DNA of 64,000 bases from Epiperipatus broadwayi (GCA_028023455.1 JAQFVV010000951.1:62001-126000), one strand, 5' to 3'; counted from the first letter of the stretch, positions 52,201-63,489 are shown. A program made the numbers and translations. The notes: generated by a model from the letters alone, not told the origin.

Positions 52201-54355
52201 GCACAGATGCAAAACTTTAAAAATTATTTCTTTTTTTTAAAAGAAAACTATTTAGACCATTAGCCTATGCCACTAGCTCAGTAAACTTCCTCAAAAAAAA
52301 AAAAAAACAATTATAATGGTCGGAGATGATGATGAAGTTTCCAGTCTTACTGTATCTGCACTATAGAGTGTTACTAGGCTACTTGAACCTAGAAAATTTA
52401 CATAGTAGGCAGACACATAAGTTAAAAAAAAATTATTTTATATATTTAGACCGTTAGCCCATTCATTAGCTCAGTGAGACTGAGAGATTTATAAAATAAT
52501 TTTTATCTAAATATTTTTTCAATATTCAAAAAAATAAAAGAAGCCACTGCCAGTAATTAACACACAAACAACATTTATTAACACACATATATAATTCTTT
52601 ACAATTTGAGGAATAACATTTATTATTTTACATTTTAATATTAACTTTTAATTTAAATTCTTATTTTAAAATTTTAAACCAGCCGCAAAATGAATTTAAT
52701 AATATATATTTTTGTAAAAATGTCGAGTATGAATAGACTACATAGATTGTATTTGAAAAGAAAATATTATATCCCTTATTTAACCTTAGGCCAAAAGTTC
52801 ACAGTAAAACTGGCATCAGTTTATATGATACATTGATGTATTCCATGTAGTATGAAAGATGACAGCACAAAATACCATACTGTCAGGAATGTACATCTGA
52901 ACAGCATAGCTAGAGAAGACATTGACTCTTGTCCAATACAGGAATGAAGCATCTGTCTGGCAAGAAGAACAATAGAAATGTCCATAGGAAGGGACTGCAT
53001 TTTCCAACTTCCTATCCTTTTCCATAGGCAAAAAGGGAATGTGCAGCATATAATGGAGATCCTGCACATAAGTGAAACTGTTTCTACATTTACTAATTAC
53101 ACCAATATATCCAACCGACTAACCCAATCTAACTATGAAACAAATAACCTAAGATTAACCCTCCTGTAACTAATTAATATATTCTTACAAATCTATATAG
53201 CCATTCATGCCCGACTTAAATGTAATATTTATATAAGTTCACACAGATGAATGTTATAAGTTTGTTTATTAATGTTGAGTATAGATCGACTACATAGATT
53301 ACACGCTCAAAAACATTTCAAAATATATGAAAATGATAAAAACATAAAGTCATTGACATAATTTCAGAGGAAAATTTACAAGAAACCCAATGGCATTCAT
53401 CATATGATGACACATTGACACCAATAACTAAAAAGAAACTCAAATAAATACAATTTTAGATATTCAACATGAGAAATCAGATTTACCAAATGTCTATATA
53501 TTTGAATCAAATATGAAAATTAAAAAAATGTAATTAAACGTTAACAAATCCATGCAAGCATCTATACCCAACTTAAATTTAATACATTTAAATAATTTAT
53601 ACAATATTAATAAAAATAAGACAAAAAAAAAAATGGAAATGATTTTTAGAAAACTCAAACGTATAAAATTTAAACATTAATTATCAATTTGAAAATTTGA
53701 AAGTCAGATGAAAGTTCTTTTTAAAATTTAGGATAGCTGAATATAAAAAGCTTGTCAACTCTTAACAAAAGTTCTTAATTACTTTTAAATTTTATAGTTC
53801 ATGTCTTACAGTAGAATAATCCAGGTACCTGGTGCCAATGCCTGTGACATTTCCATTTGAACACCGGTTTGTTGTTCCGAAGGTGGCCTTAGCTGTTTCA
53901 ATCTTGGTATTACAATCATTTCATTTTTAAATAAGCAAGAGAGAGCAACAAGTGCATCTTATTTCTCTTCTCACGAAATCAAGCTGGAACTCTTCTTAAT
54001 TGTAATATTTTTTTCTTTTATACCGATCATACAGATTCAATGAACAATGGTTTCCTGTTCCAAATTTTTGTTATGGTCCGGGCCTTTATTGCTGCTTCTA
54101 TAAGACATCTCATTTATTTTTGTTTTTTTTATCTATATTTCATCTGTCTTTTTTATATAAGAGCCCCAAGGGCTAGTTTGGTTTTTAATTATTTTATAAA
54201 ACAATCATTTCCATTTACAAAAATATTTTATCTTTAGACCTTGTACTTTTTTCTAAAAAAGTATGTTCAAATACTTTTTTTTATTCAAAAAAAAAAAAGA
54301 AATAATTTTTAAAGTTTAGCATTTGTGCGAATATATATATACATATACACGTTTA
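52201..54355. other. Spacer with two GC-richer patches
   Basis: 52800-53070 has an 83-residue minus-strand frame (52816-53067, ending NTSMYHIN) of fairly normal amino-acid composition but no known family. 53821-53960 is another GC-richer patch without a usable frame. Neither can be called a gene. Confidence 0.5.
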
Positions 54356-54614
54356 ACAAGTCTTTATTTAAGTAATATTTACTGAGGCTATAACCTTGAT
54401 AATATGCGTGTAAAAATGTGATAGTAAGGACCTCTACAGGTGTTTTAACCACAAGCTTATGCTTTTCTTCCATAGCATAAGCTTGTGGTTAAAACACCTG
54501 TAGAGGTCCTTACTATCGCATTTTTACATGCATATTATCTAGGTTATAGCCTCAGTAAATATTACTTACGTAATCAATGTGTGTTTAATAAATTTATAAT
54601 TACAAGTCTTTATT
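54356..54614. mobile_element. Foldback insertion with 13-bp direct repeats
   Basis: ACAAGTCTTTATT occurs at 54356-54368 and again at 54602-54614. Between them is a 95-bp arm (54369-54463), a 10-nt loop, and its near-perfect inverse (54474-54568), followed by a 33-nt AT-rich end. The insertion interrupts a copy of repeat R. A 13-bp duplication is too long for most cut-and-paste transposons and fits target-primed retrotransposition. Arm sequence contains ACTGAGGCTATAACC and AGGACCTCTACAGG. No coding sequence. Confidence 0.85.
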
Positions 54615-54705
54615 TGTTTTAGCTTTTATTTACGAATTTAAGAAAAAAAGTATTTTAATTTTAAATTAATGTAATGGCATATAGGGTTACAATATATATA
54701 TATAT
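54615..54705 (+). repeat. Dispersed repeat R, copy next to solo LTR
   Basis: TTAGCTTTTATTTACGAATT...TTAAATTAATGTAATGGC ending in a TA array that is the insertion site of the solo LTR. The 5' part of this copy lies at about 54325-54368, before the foldback. Confidence 0.8.
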
Positions 54706-57292
54706 TGAAACAGTAACATTCGTATTTGAATCTTAAGTTTCACCTTTTTTCTATCATCTCTCACTGACCACTCTATCCTACCCAAATTAAATCTTTTTGG
54801 TATTGAATAGTGTGTGTAGCAATATTAAAAATGTATAGATATATGTAGAATTCACCATAAACATACACACATTTTGACCTCAATTTTAAGGCAATAAATA
54901 ATATAATTTAGATCTCTTCTTGTAGTTATATAAAAAATATAATATTAACTATTTATTTTGAATTTCAAAATCCGTTATTTATTGCTTGGTTTAAATTTCA
55001 TTTATTAATAATTTTAGAAATAAATTGTAATATTTAATTAAAAGTAAAAATAATCATATGTTTCCTTTTGTATTTGAAATTTTAAAAGCAACGGCCGGTG
55101 AGAGATAATAGATTAATTTTAAAAAAAAATTCTCTAAAATGTAATTATAAAATGTAAATGTAAAATGTAAATGTAAACAACAGAAAAGCAGCTTTCTCTA
55201 TAATTAAAATTAACAAAAATGCATTGATTATCCTCATGGCAGATTAATTGGAATCCAAATATAAACTAACAAAAATGTAAAAGATAAGATCTAAGAAAGG
55301 AGGCCATTTTAGACTTTCTGGAAACTTGTAGTTTAACTTTAGCTTTGCACTCGATCCAGAGAGTCTCCAAAGATTTATATTGTTTTATGTGCCACAATAT
55401 GGGTGAGTAGAAAGTGCCAAAGACTATTCTCCCTGGAGATGGTCGCTGTTTGCCGATAACCTACACCCGCGTCCTTCATAAATTCAACCATGAAGATCTG
55501 CTGCCTAAAATACTGTGAAAGCTGCTGCTGTTAAATTACATGAATCATCTAAATGCTGTAAAAAACTGTAAAGCTAGAATCATGAACAATTTGCTACTGA
55601 TCACTGAATCTAAAAACTTCTCATAACACAGGTACCTGTATCCAAATTCTCTAGAGTATTCTACTAATATCCCACTATAGTTTATTTATTCTTTATACAA
55701 CTTATAAACTATAAATTGTAAATTATCATTTGTAATGCTATAAATTTAATAATTAATATGTAATTTTTTTTAGTTATCTAGCCTGCCTAACTCTATCTTT
55801 CTTGGTGTACATATTTCTAAAATCTACATTTTATCATATAATTATCACATGCTCATAATTTTCTATGTATAAATTTATGATCGCTTGAAACAGTGGATGT
55901 GTCAAATTTTAATTAATATTTACTTTCATAAATAACTTAATATTTTCATATAAATTGACATGCATTCAATGCTTCCTTTATTGTAATGTAAGGGTCTATT
56001 GCTTAGCAAATAGCTGACATATTAATGTAATAATCACCCAGTTTATATTGTTTTACATTTTATTAAAACTTGATTAATATTTCCATAAAATTGCATTTCT
56101 TTGAGAGTCATAAATGTTCATTATTAAATGTTTATAATGTAGGGCGGAGTTATAAAATATATTTAAATCTCACAGAATCATCTATACATTATACACATGT
56201 TACATTTTAAAAACACGATTACCCATTATGAGCTTTGAATATTCCAGATTCTACAGGGTTGAAATTAACCCCACACATCCTACACAAGCTGACAAATGAA
56301 TGTCCCATAGGATTTGACAATCGTCATGCAACCAGCAGGCAATCATGGCACAAACCACTTGTCCCTCATTATACTTATGTGTCACCTTACCTCTTTGGAC
56401 CTAGGGCAAACCCCAGCCTGTTCTAAACTCATTCACGGCTTTGCTGTTTCAATATACTGCCACTTCCAATTGCCTTTCTGAAAATACCACATGTTTCTTT
56501 TATTAACTTTATTATTCTATGTATCACTTTGTCCCTGCATTAGTGACATAATTCACTTTCAAATAAATGTTTGCGCCTAGTTATTAGTAAATATCTTTAA
56601 TTAAATAAATGTATGTCCACTGCTACTCTTATAAATCTTACTTTAGAAATCTTGCATTGCAAAGGTATAAATCCCTAAAGGCATGCCTTAGAAATACTTG
56701 CTCAAGAATTTTACGTAGCTAGATAACATCATCAAATAAATGTATCTATCTTTGTAAACATAACAGTATCAGAAAATACCGCTACTGGGATCTTAAATAT
56801 AAAGTATTATTGATAAAATGATTTCATATAAATGTTTCTAAATCAATAAATGTATTTCTTGAATATATAACAGTATCGGAAAATTTCGTTACTCGATTTA
56901 AATATTATCAAATATTATTAGTAAATAATTTATTAAAATGTTTCAATAAATAATGTCAAACTATATGTTTGCCATTACTTCTTTATTTATTTATTCCATA
57001 CCCAGTCAATGTTTCCTCGATTCTTTAAATATGAATGTTTAAGATTAATGTTCTGATTAGCTGACTCGAAATAAAATCATGAATCTCTTGCATATCCCTG
57101 ACCACCATGCCTAAAGAAATGTTTACTAATGTCGCATCAGATGCATTGTTTCATAGATTGTATTGTGGAACTGATAAATTATGTTTGAACTTAGTACTAT
57201 GGGCGGCTTTACTACCTAGATGGTGCTGCAGTTCTGTGTGGTGGTCGAATTCTGCACTATGTTAACGAATCAAATGTTTTCTGACCGTTACA
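54706..57292 (+). mobile_element. Solo LTR, element 1 family
   Basis: A 2587-bp sequence homologous to the reverse complement of both element 1 LTRs, from TGAAACAGTAAC to GACCGTTACA. It is flanked on both sides by TA sequence (ATAT compatible with a 4-bp duplication). It carries no internal region, so it arose by recombination between LTRs. It is clearly more diverged than the two element 1 LTRs are from each other. Confidence 0.9.
56235..56426 (+). pseudogene. Solo-LTR counterpart of the LTR open frame
   Basis: Corresponds to the open frame at 17878-18225. It shares VEINP (in another frame), IGFDN, LVPHYTYVSPY and a P-A-PSLF end. A 2-nt deletion shifts frame near 56300. Function unknown. 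Confidence 0.3.
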
Positions 57293-57484
57293 ATATATAT
57301 ATATCATAGCCCTTTAGTATCTTTAAAGCTCCATTAGATTTTAGACTTAGTTCGTGTGAATATATATACGTATACACATTTAACAACTCTTTAATTTTTT
57401 TAGCTTTTATTTACGAACTTAAGAAAAAAATAATTAATTTTAAATTAATGTATCGGCATATATCATTACGATATATATATATAT
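57293..57484 (+). repeat. Dispersed repeat R unit between the two LTR insertions
   Basis: Begins after a TA run with AGTATCTTTAAAGCTCCATT and ACTTAGTTCGTGTG, continues as repeat R, and ends in the TA array entered by element 2. The first 45 bp recur at 63499-63545, after element 2. Confidence 0.8.
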
Positions 57485-58242
57485 TGTAACGGAATAACGT
57501 TACATAGGGTTTGAACCTAGGAAAGTTAAGTATATATTAATGACGAAATAAATGACAGGTACAAAACTTTTTAAAAAAGCGATCTTGTTCAAAAATGAAC
57601 GAGAAACAGCCGTGTCTAAAGCAGATCGCAGATATTCAGGAGTACCTGTCAGATTGATTGAAATAAAATTAAAAAAGTTTTTATTTTTTTGGGGAATTAA
57701 TTTATTATAATCATTATTTGTCAAGTTTGTTTTTTTTTGTTATTTCGTTTAAACTAAAAAGGGATATTTTAAAATTATAATTGTAGTAAAAGTAAAAGCT
57801 TATAGAAATGATTTTGAGAAAGATTAAATGCTCGACTTTTAGCTAATGTAAATTACATTGTTCTCGTAAGACATGCACACACGTATGCATTCAAGGTGTG
57901 AATGAATATAAGTTTGTTAACTCAGATTGCAATATGAGATTGTCTAAACATAAGATTGCCTTAAGCACATGGACTGAGTAGGACACGGACCCCAACGACA
58001 ACTCAGAGAATATTGAACTCTGGGTGTAGATTGGATCCTCAGATAAGATCCAACCCATATAAATATCAAGCAAAAAAATGTTAAAAAAAAAAAGACAGAG
58101 ATATAAAATATAAAATGTTATGTTAAGAGAAGCTAAGTCAAATTATCAAAATTTTGTTCAACTTTCTCAAAATTCAATTTAATTCGAATTACTTCATTTG
58201 TGCTATCCGTTTTCAAGATGATCGTTATGAAATTAATATTTA

Positions 58243-58296
58243 GAGCGTCGACTGTCATGAGGGGCTAGGAAACCCTTCAGTGATTGATCGACGCTC
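58243..58296 (+). promoter_or_regulatory. Two-stem RNA/DNA dyad in 5' LTR
   Basis: Outer stem GAGCGTCGA (58243-58251) with TCGACGCTC (58288-58296), 9 perfect pairs. Inner stem TGAGGGG (58258-58264) with CCCTTCA (58273-58279), 7 pairs with one G-T, loop CTAGGAAA. An internal loop of 6 and 8 nt separates them. GC-rich in an AT-rich LTR. Role unknown: leader structure, packaging signal or ribozyme remnant are possible. Confidence 0.6.
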
Positions 58297-58389
58297 CGCC
58301 ACCAAAACATCTCCGTCGCTATGAATACTTAATAATATTACCATCTAAAATTAGTGCTCCAACCAGTTCAATAATGTTCCGTGGAAGAC

Positions 58390-58520
58390 ATGAATCATCC
58401 TGATTTATTACGCTCAACTTTAAAAGAAATGAACAACCTCCTTATGGAAAACATCATCTCCCATGTTCAAACCTCCACTTAATTAGAAGCAGCAGAAGAA
58501 TAAGCCAAAATCCTAGGTAA
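58390..58520 (+). CDS. Small LTR ORF followed by splice-donor-like site
   Basis: ATG at 58390 opens 30 codons (MNHPDLLRSTLKEMNNLLME...) to TAA at 58480-58482, and CTAG|GTAAAC follows at 58513-58522. The composition is helical and protein-like. The other LTR has the same ORF. It could be a short 5' exon or leader peptide of the element transcript, or chance. The TAA before the donor argues against a simple spliced Gag start. Confidence 0.25.
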
Positions 58521-59605
58521 ACACTTTATTTTTTATGCTTTCATTCATTCCATACGTAAACTTTTAAAAGGCAATCTCATAATTAACTAACTTTGATTTT
58601 CGTAAATTAAACTATAAAATGTTCCGTAATTCATTATATTTAAAACTTATTATTGTAACTTATTATTGTAATCTCAATCTTCGTAAAATCAAACACTATG
58701 CAATTCCTCAAATTTAAATCTCAGGACTTTTCAAATATGAACTTTGACCCTAATTATTATCTTATAAGCCATAATACTTACTCTCACAATATAAGAGGAA
58801 ATTTATATTTTATCATCCATATTTTATGATGTATAATATGTTCTTTTCTGTGCGAGTGCGTAAATGCGTGTGTGTGCGTGTAAATAAAACTTTTAATCAA
58901 TATTGCTTTTTTTATATTCAATAAATTTGTTCAGTATTTAAACAAGTCGAGCATTTCTCAAATCATTTCCTATAATTAAATCTTTATTTTATATTTTTGT
59001 TTTGATTATTAATAAAGTTAGCATTTATTCATATAATTAATTATATTACTTTAGATTTATCTTTCTTAAACTTTGTTTCTTTTTAAAAATGTCATTTACA
59101 AACATCGTGCCGTAAGTCACGATGTTTATTTATTTATTTATTCCGTAATTAAGATAGATTTAAGAGTTGGGAGGGCCTATTATAAAAATATAAATAAATG
59201 TCAATAAATTATAAATAAAGCTGGAGTAAATAATTCTACCGGACGGTATGATATAGGGGGGATGATCTTATAAGCTTCTAATTGTTTTTGAGGTATAAAC
59301 GAATGACCGTATTGGTTGCAAATAACCAATGACCAGGTCCAATGCTTGGATCGATCTATTAGGCAATCAAGCGTCTTATCCATTAGTTAATATAGCGTCT
59401 TTTACCAGAAGAGTAATTTAGAAACAATTACATCGCGACTCTGAGTGACCCTATTGGTCCATGCTGGGAGTTTGAGCTTGTGGGTGGGATTAGACTTCGA
59501 AATCGTTTTGATATGACGTAAGGTGATGCGAGAAGTTAAATTGTAATTAAATCATCGTATCTGGCGCCCCTTTGTGTTGATAGTCAACAACTATCGATAT
59601 AAGAA

Positions 59606-59611
59606 AATAAA
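59606..59611 (+). terminator. Polyadenylation signal near 5' LTR end
   Basis: AATAAA followed within 30 nt by a GT-rich stretch (ATGTCATGTTTGTTT), placed as expected for the R/U5 part of an LTR. Another AATAAA lies at 58883-58888. Confidence 0.5.
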
Positions 59612-59696
59612 TAAAGCTTTACGCTATGTCATGTTTGTTTCGGAGCTCTCGATCTCTTTTAGGACCGGTTGATTAAATAGGGCGGTCGGTAACAAT

Positions 59697-59716
59697 TGGT
59701 GCTTCCAACGTGAGGC
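59697..59716 (+). promoter_or_regulatory. Primer-binding site, element 2
   Basis: TGGTGCTTCCAACGTGAGGC, starting 2 nt after the LTR. It resembles the Lys-type PBS TGGCGCCCAACGTGGGG with altered bases, so the primer tRNA is uncertain. Confidence 0.75.
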
Positions 59717-59757
59717 TAATACAAATGACGCTTCCAAACGTGAAGCTAATACAAATA
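59701..59757 (+). repeat. Tandem duplication covering the PBS
   Basis: The 27-nt segment starting GCTTCCAACGTGAGGCTAAT (59701-59727) is repeated with three changes at 59730-59757 (GCTTCCAAACGTGAAGCTAA). The second copy is a decoy or vestigial primer site. Confidence 0.8.
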
Positions 59758-60040
59758 ATGTTTTAGAGAAGCAAATCAAGATATTAGCCAAAAGCGGCCG
59801 AACCTCGTAAAAGACGCAAAACTTTTTTCATGTAAACAAAAACTTTGGACGAATACAAAGGGAGAAAAGGAAAATAATAAACGGAACAAAATACAGCGAT
59901 TCACAATATCGCAAATCTTTTAATAAAACATTTGGAGCCGGAGCGAAATAAAATAAATAAAAAAAAAAACATAGCGGGAGATAGAGGCGCGGACGTCGAT
60001 TAATCACTTGTATCAAAAATAAATCAAAAAAATAAAATAA
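59758..60040 (+). other. Element 2 leader
   Basis: Purine-rich leader between PBS and the gag frame. No long sense-strand frame. Confidence 0.5.
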
Positions 60041-60565
60041 TCACGTTCCTGTAAGCATCAACAAAAAGTTATCGTTTATCAAAAGGACAACAATAACGAG
60101 ACTGGGTGGGAGGAGACAGGGGAAAGCCCTATAACATTCAAGAAGAGAGAGGTTAAAGAAGAGACCGAATCAGACATAAAAATACTCATAAGAATGATGA
60201 GCCAAATGATGATAGAGATGAGGGAAGATAGGGAAGAAAGAAGGAGAGAGAGAAAGGAGGATAGAGAGGAACTCATTAGGGAGATACGAAAAATAATGAA
60301 GGGAGACACAGGAGAGTCAGAGGAGGAGGAGAGCAAAGAGGAAATAAAGACCGACGAAATAAAGACTGAAATCACCGCAATAAAGGTAGAGATCGGCACA
60401 GCAAAAGCCGAGATAGAAGAAGCAAAGGCGGAATTGGAGGACGTAAGACGAAAGGTGGACGTGATAGATAGAAAGATAGAAGGAGTCGAGCCACAACAGA
60501 ACATACCGAGAGAGATTATGGCGAACGTCTGGAGGAATTGGAAAGGAAATTCGATCGGAGAATAA
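60041..60565 (+). pseudogene. Gag-like N-terminal part, element 2
   Basis: The frame is open from 60041 with no ATG until 60194. From there it codes 123 residues. It is strongly charged and coiled-coil-like (EDREERRRERKEDREELI, then AKAEIEEAKAELEDVRRK), resembling the N-terminus of the element 1 Gag. The protein-like frame shifts near 60515: upstream frame ends at 60565 with TAA while the coiled coil continues in the next frame. Start choice is uncertain. The open stretch before the ATG could mean a spliced 5' exon or a lost start codon. Confidence 0.65.
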
Positions 60566-60729
60566 ATGTGCGGGAACCGAGCCAGTCGTGGGCCGAAAGG
60601 CAAATAAAAATTGAAATCTTCAGGGCAGGTGAAAACGAGAGTCCGATGGACCACATGGAGAGCGCACGGAACCTGTTCTCTGAGCCCTCTAAGCCGGAGC
60701 CGGACAAAATCAATATTGCCAGCACATGA
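60515..60729 (+). pseudogene. Gag-like capsid part, element 2
   Basis: Frame continuing the coiled coil (RLEELERKFDRR) and then IKIEIFRAGENESP...DHMESARNLF...DKINIAS. This aligns with VKIFRVEIREKP...YLESLQKFL...VQIAIAS of the element 1 Gag, so the two are homologous. It ends in TGA at 60727, before the YHLQG-type segment, so the capsid part is truncated. A frameshift separates it from the upstream part. Confidence 0.65.
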
Positions 60730-61267
60730 CCTGCCACTTCGTTTTCTTTATGTGAGGGGAAGTCGAACTATAGGATAATCGGCTTACACGGAGCGGAGCA
60801 AAGAGAGAGAGATAGAAAGAAAATAAATAATTTTATTGTGAAAAAATTACAATGCCAAACCTAACACTTTATTTTTTTGGACGGATCGCGGGGATATAGA
60901 CCAAGACAAAGTCAGTATATGTAAACACACACACACTCAAGCAATGTAAAATACTCTATTTTATTTTCTTACAACTTATGATAAAAAATAGGGATAGTTT
61001 TCTTTCCATACCTTCTAAGAAACACTTGTAAAATAAAATATTAATATGTCTAATTAAATAATCTAAGGCTTTAGCATAATTTACTAAAATAATATTCTCT
61101 AAAATGAAAAATAATATGCCATTATAAATATCAATAAATAATTTATGCTTGTATATGCCGCGGGGGTAACTAGAAAGGGAACATTTAATGCGAGGGCACT
61201 GAAAAGGGCCGAATAACTTGGCTCCTTCTCAGAGCTAAAATCCGCAATCCTCGGATTTTACTCTACA
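60730..61267 (+). other. Element 2 internal 3' region
   Basis: Non-coding as far as visible. No pol motifs. Higher GC at 61150-61270. Confidence 0.6.
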
Positions 61268-61270
61268 CCA

Positions 61271-61280
61271 GGCGGGGAGA
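61271..61280 (+). promoter_or_regulatory. Polypurine tract, element 2
   Basis: GGCGGGGAGA ends 2 nt before the 3' LTR, the expected plus-strand primer position. Confidence 0.65.
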
Positions 61281-61282
61281 TA

Positions 61283-63489
61283 TGTAACGGAATAACGTTA
61301 CATAGGGTTTGAACCTAGGAAAGTTAAGTATATATTAATGACGAAATAAATGACAGGTACAAAACTTTTTAAAAAAGTGATCTTGTTCAAAAATGAACGA
61401 GAAACAGCCGTGTCTAAAGCAGATCGCAGATATTCAGGAGTACCTGTCAGATTGATTGAAATAAAATTAAAAAAGTTTTTATTTTTTTGGGGAATTAATT
61501 TATTATAATCATTATTTGTCAAGTTTGTTTTTTTTGTTATTTCGTTTAAACTAAAAAGGGATATTTTAAAATTATAATTGTAGTAAAAATAAAAGCTTAT
61601 AGAAATGATTTTGAGAAAGATTAAATGCTCGACTTTTAGCTAATGTAAATTACATTGTTCTCGTAAGACATGCACACACGTATGCATTCAAGGTGTGAAT
61701 GAATATAAGTTTGTTAACTGAGATTGCAATATGAGATTGTCTAAACATAAGATTGCCTTAAGCACATGGATTGAGTAGGACACGGACCCCAATGACAACT
61801 CAGAGAATATTGAACTCTGGGTGTAGATTGGATCCTCAGATAAGATCCAACCCATATAAATATCAAGCAAAAAATGGTAAAAAAAAAGACAGAGATATAA
61901 AATATAAAATGTTATGTTAAGAGAAGCTAAGTCAAATTATCAAAATTTTGTTCAACTTTCTCAAAATTCAATTTAATTCGAATTACTTCGTTTGTGCTAT
62001 CCGTTTTCAAGATGATCGTTATGAAATTAATATTTAGAGCGTCGACTGTCATGAGGGGCTAGGAAACCCTTCAGTGATTGATCGACGCTCCACCACCAGA
62101 ACATCTCCGTCGCTATGAATACTTAATAATATTACCATCTAAAATTAGTGCTCCAACCAGTTCAATAATGTTCCGTGGAAGACATGAATCATCCTGATTT
62201 ATTACGCTCAACTTTAAAAGAAATGAACAACCTCCTTATGGAAAACATCATCTCCCATGTTCAAACCTCCACTTAATTAGAAGCAGCGGAAGAATAAGCC
62301 AAAATCCTAGGTAAACACTTTATTTTTTATGCTTTCATTCATTCCATACGTAAACTTTTAAAAGGCAATCTCATAATTAACTAACTTTGATTTTCGTAAA
62401 TTAAACTATAAAATGTTCTGTAATTCATTATATTTAAAACTTATTATTGTAACTTATTATTGTAATCTCAATCTTCGTAAAATCAAACACTATGCAATTC
62501 CTCAAATTTAAATCTCAGGACTTTTCAAATATGAACTTTGACCCTAATTATTATCTTATAAGCCATAATACTTACTCTCACAATATAAGAGGAAATTTAT
62601 ATTTTATCATCCATATTTTTATGTATAATATGTTCTTTTCTGTGCGAGTGCGTGAATGCGTGTGTGTGCGTGTAAATAAAACTTTTAATCAATATTGCTT
62701 TTTTTATATTCAATAAATTTGTTCAGTATTTAAACAAGTCGAGCATTTCTCAAATCATTTCCTATAATTAAATCTTTATTTTATTTTTTTGTTTTGATTA
62801 TTAATAAAGTTAGCATTTATTCATATAATTAATTATATTACTTTAGATTTATCTTTCTTAACCTTTGTTTCTTTTTAAAAATGTCATTTACAAACATCGT
62901 GCCGTAAGTCACGATGCTTATTTATTTATTTATTTATTCCGTAATTAAGATAGATTTAAGAGTTGGGAGGGCCTATTATAAAAATATAAATAAATGTCAA
63001 TAAATTATAAATAAAGCTGGAGTAAATAATTCTACCGGACGGTATGATATAGGGGGGATGATCTTATAAGCTTCTAATTGTTTTTGAGGTATAAACGAAT
63101 GACCGTATTGGTTGCAAATAACCAATGACCAGGTCCAATGCTTGGATCGATCTATTAGGCAATCAAGCATCTTATCCATTAGTTAATATAGCGTCTTTTA
63201 CCAGAAGAGTAATTTAGAAACAATTACATCGCGACCCTGAGTGACCCTATTGGTCCATGCTGGGAGTTTGAGCTTGTGGGCGGGATTAGACTTCGAAATC
63301 GTTTTGATGTGACGTAAGGTGATGCGAGAAGTTAAATTGTAATTAAATCATTGTATCTGGTGCCCCTTTGTGTTGATAGTCAACAACTATCGATATAAGA
63401 AAATAAATAATGCTTTACGCTATGTCATGTTTGTTTTGGAGCTCTCGATCTCTTTTAGGACCGGTTGATAAATAGAGCGGTCAGTAACA
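61283..63489 (+). repeat. 3' LTR of element 2
   Basis: 2207-bp direct repeat of the 5' LTR, with the dyad at 62037-62090 unchanged and AATAAA at 63402-63407. Confidence 0.93.
62037..62090 (+). promoter_or_regulatory. Two-stem dyad in 3' LTR
   Basis: Identical to 58243-58296. Confidence 0.6.

Larger units (their letters stand above)
57485..59694 (+). repeat. 5' LTR of element 2
   Basis: Contains a stable dyad (58243-58296), a 30-codon ORF followed by a donor-like site (58390-58520), poly-A signals and the TGTAAC/GTTACA-type ends. Confidence 0.93.
57485..63489 (+). mobile_element. Gag-only LTR retrotransposon, element 2
   Basis: A complete 6.0-kb element. LTRs of 2210 bp (57485-59694) and 2207 bp (61283-63489) start TGTAACGG and end GTAACA. 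Both outer flanks are ATAT. The 1.59-kb internal region has a PBS 2 nt from the 5' LTR, a gag-like ORF and a polypurine tract. It has no protease, RT or integrase. I count only about 30 differences between the LTRs, so it is the youngest datable insertion here. It shares Gag with element 1 but not recognisable LTR sequence apart from the TGTAAC ends. Confidence 0.92.

Noticed and set aside
52816-53067. 83-residue minus-strand frame in a GC-richer patch
   Set aside because: No recognisable domain, three overlapping frames of similar length, and no firm splice sites. Mentioned only as part of the spacer.
57500-57724. Antisense frames shared by both LTRs of element 2 (also 57891-58073, 59201-59383)
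   Set aside because: They look conserved only because the two LTRs are nearly identical. They run against the element's sense strand.
59330-59400. tRNA-Arg-like string on the minus strand of the LTR (AATGGATAAGACGC)
   Set aside because: Only the A-box side is similar. No B-box or acceptor pairing was found.
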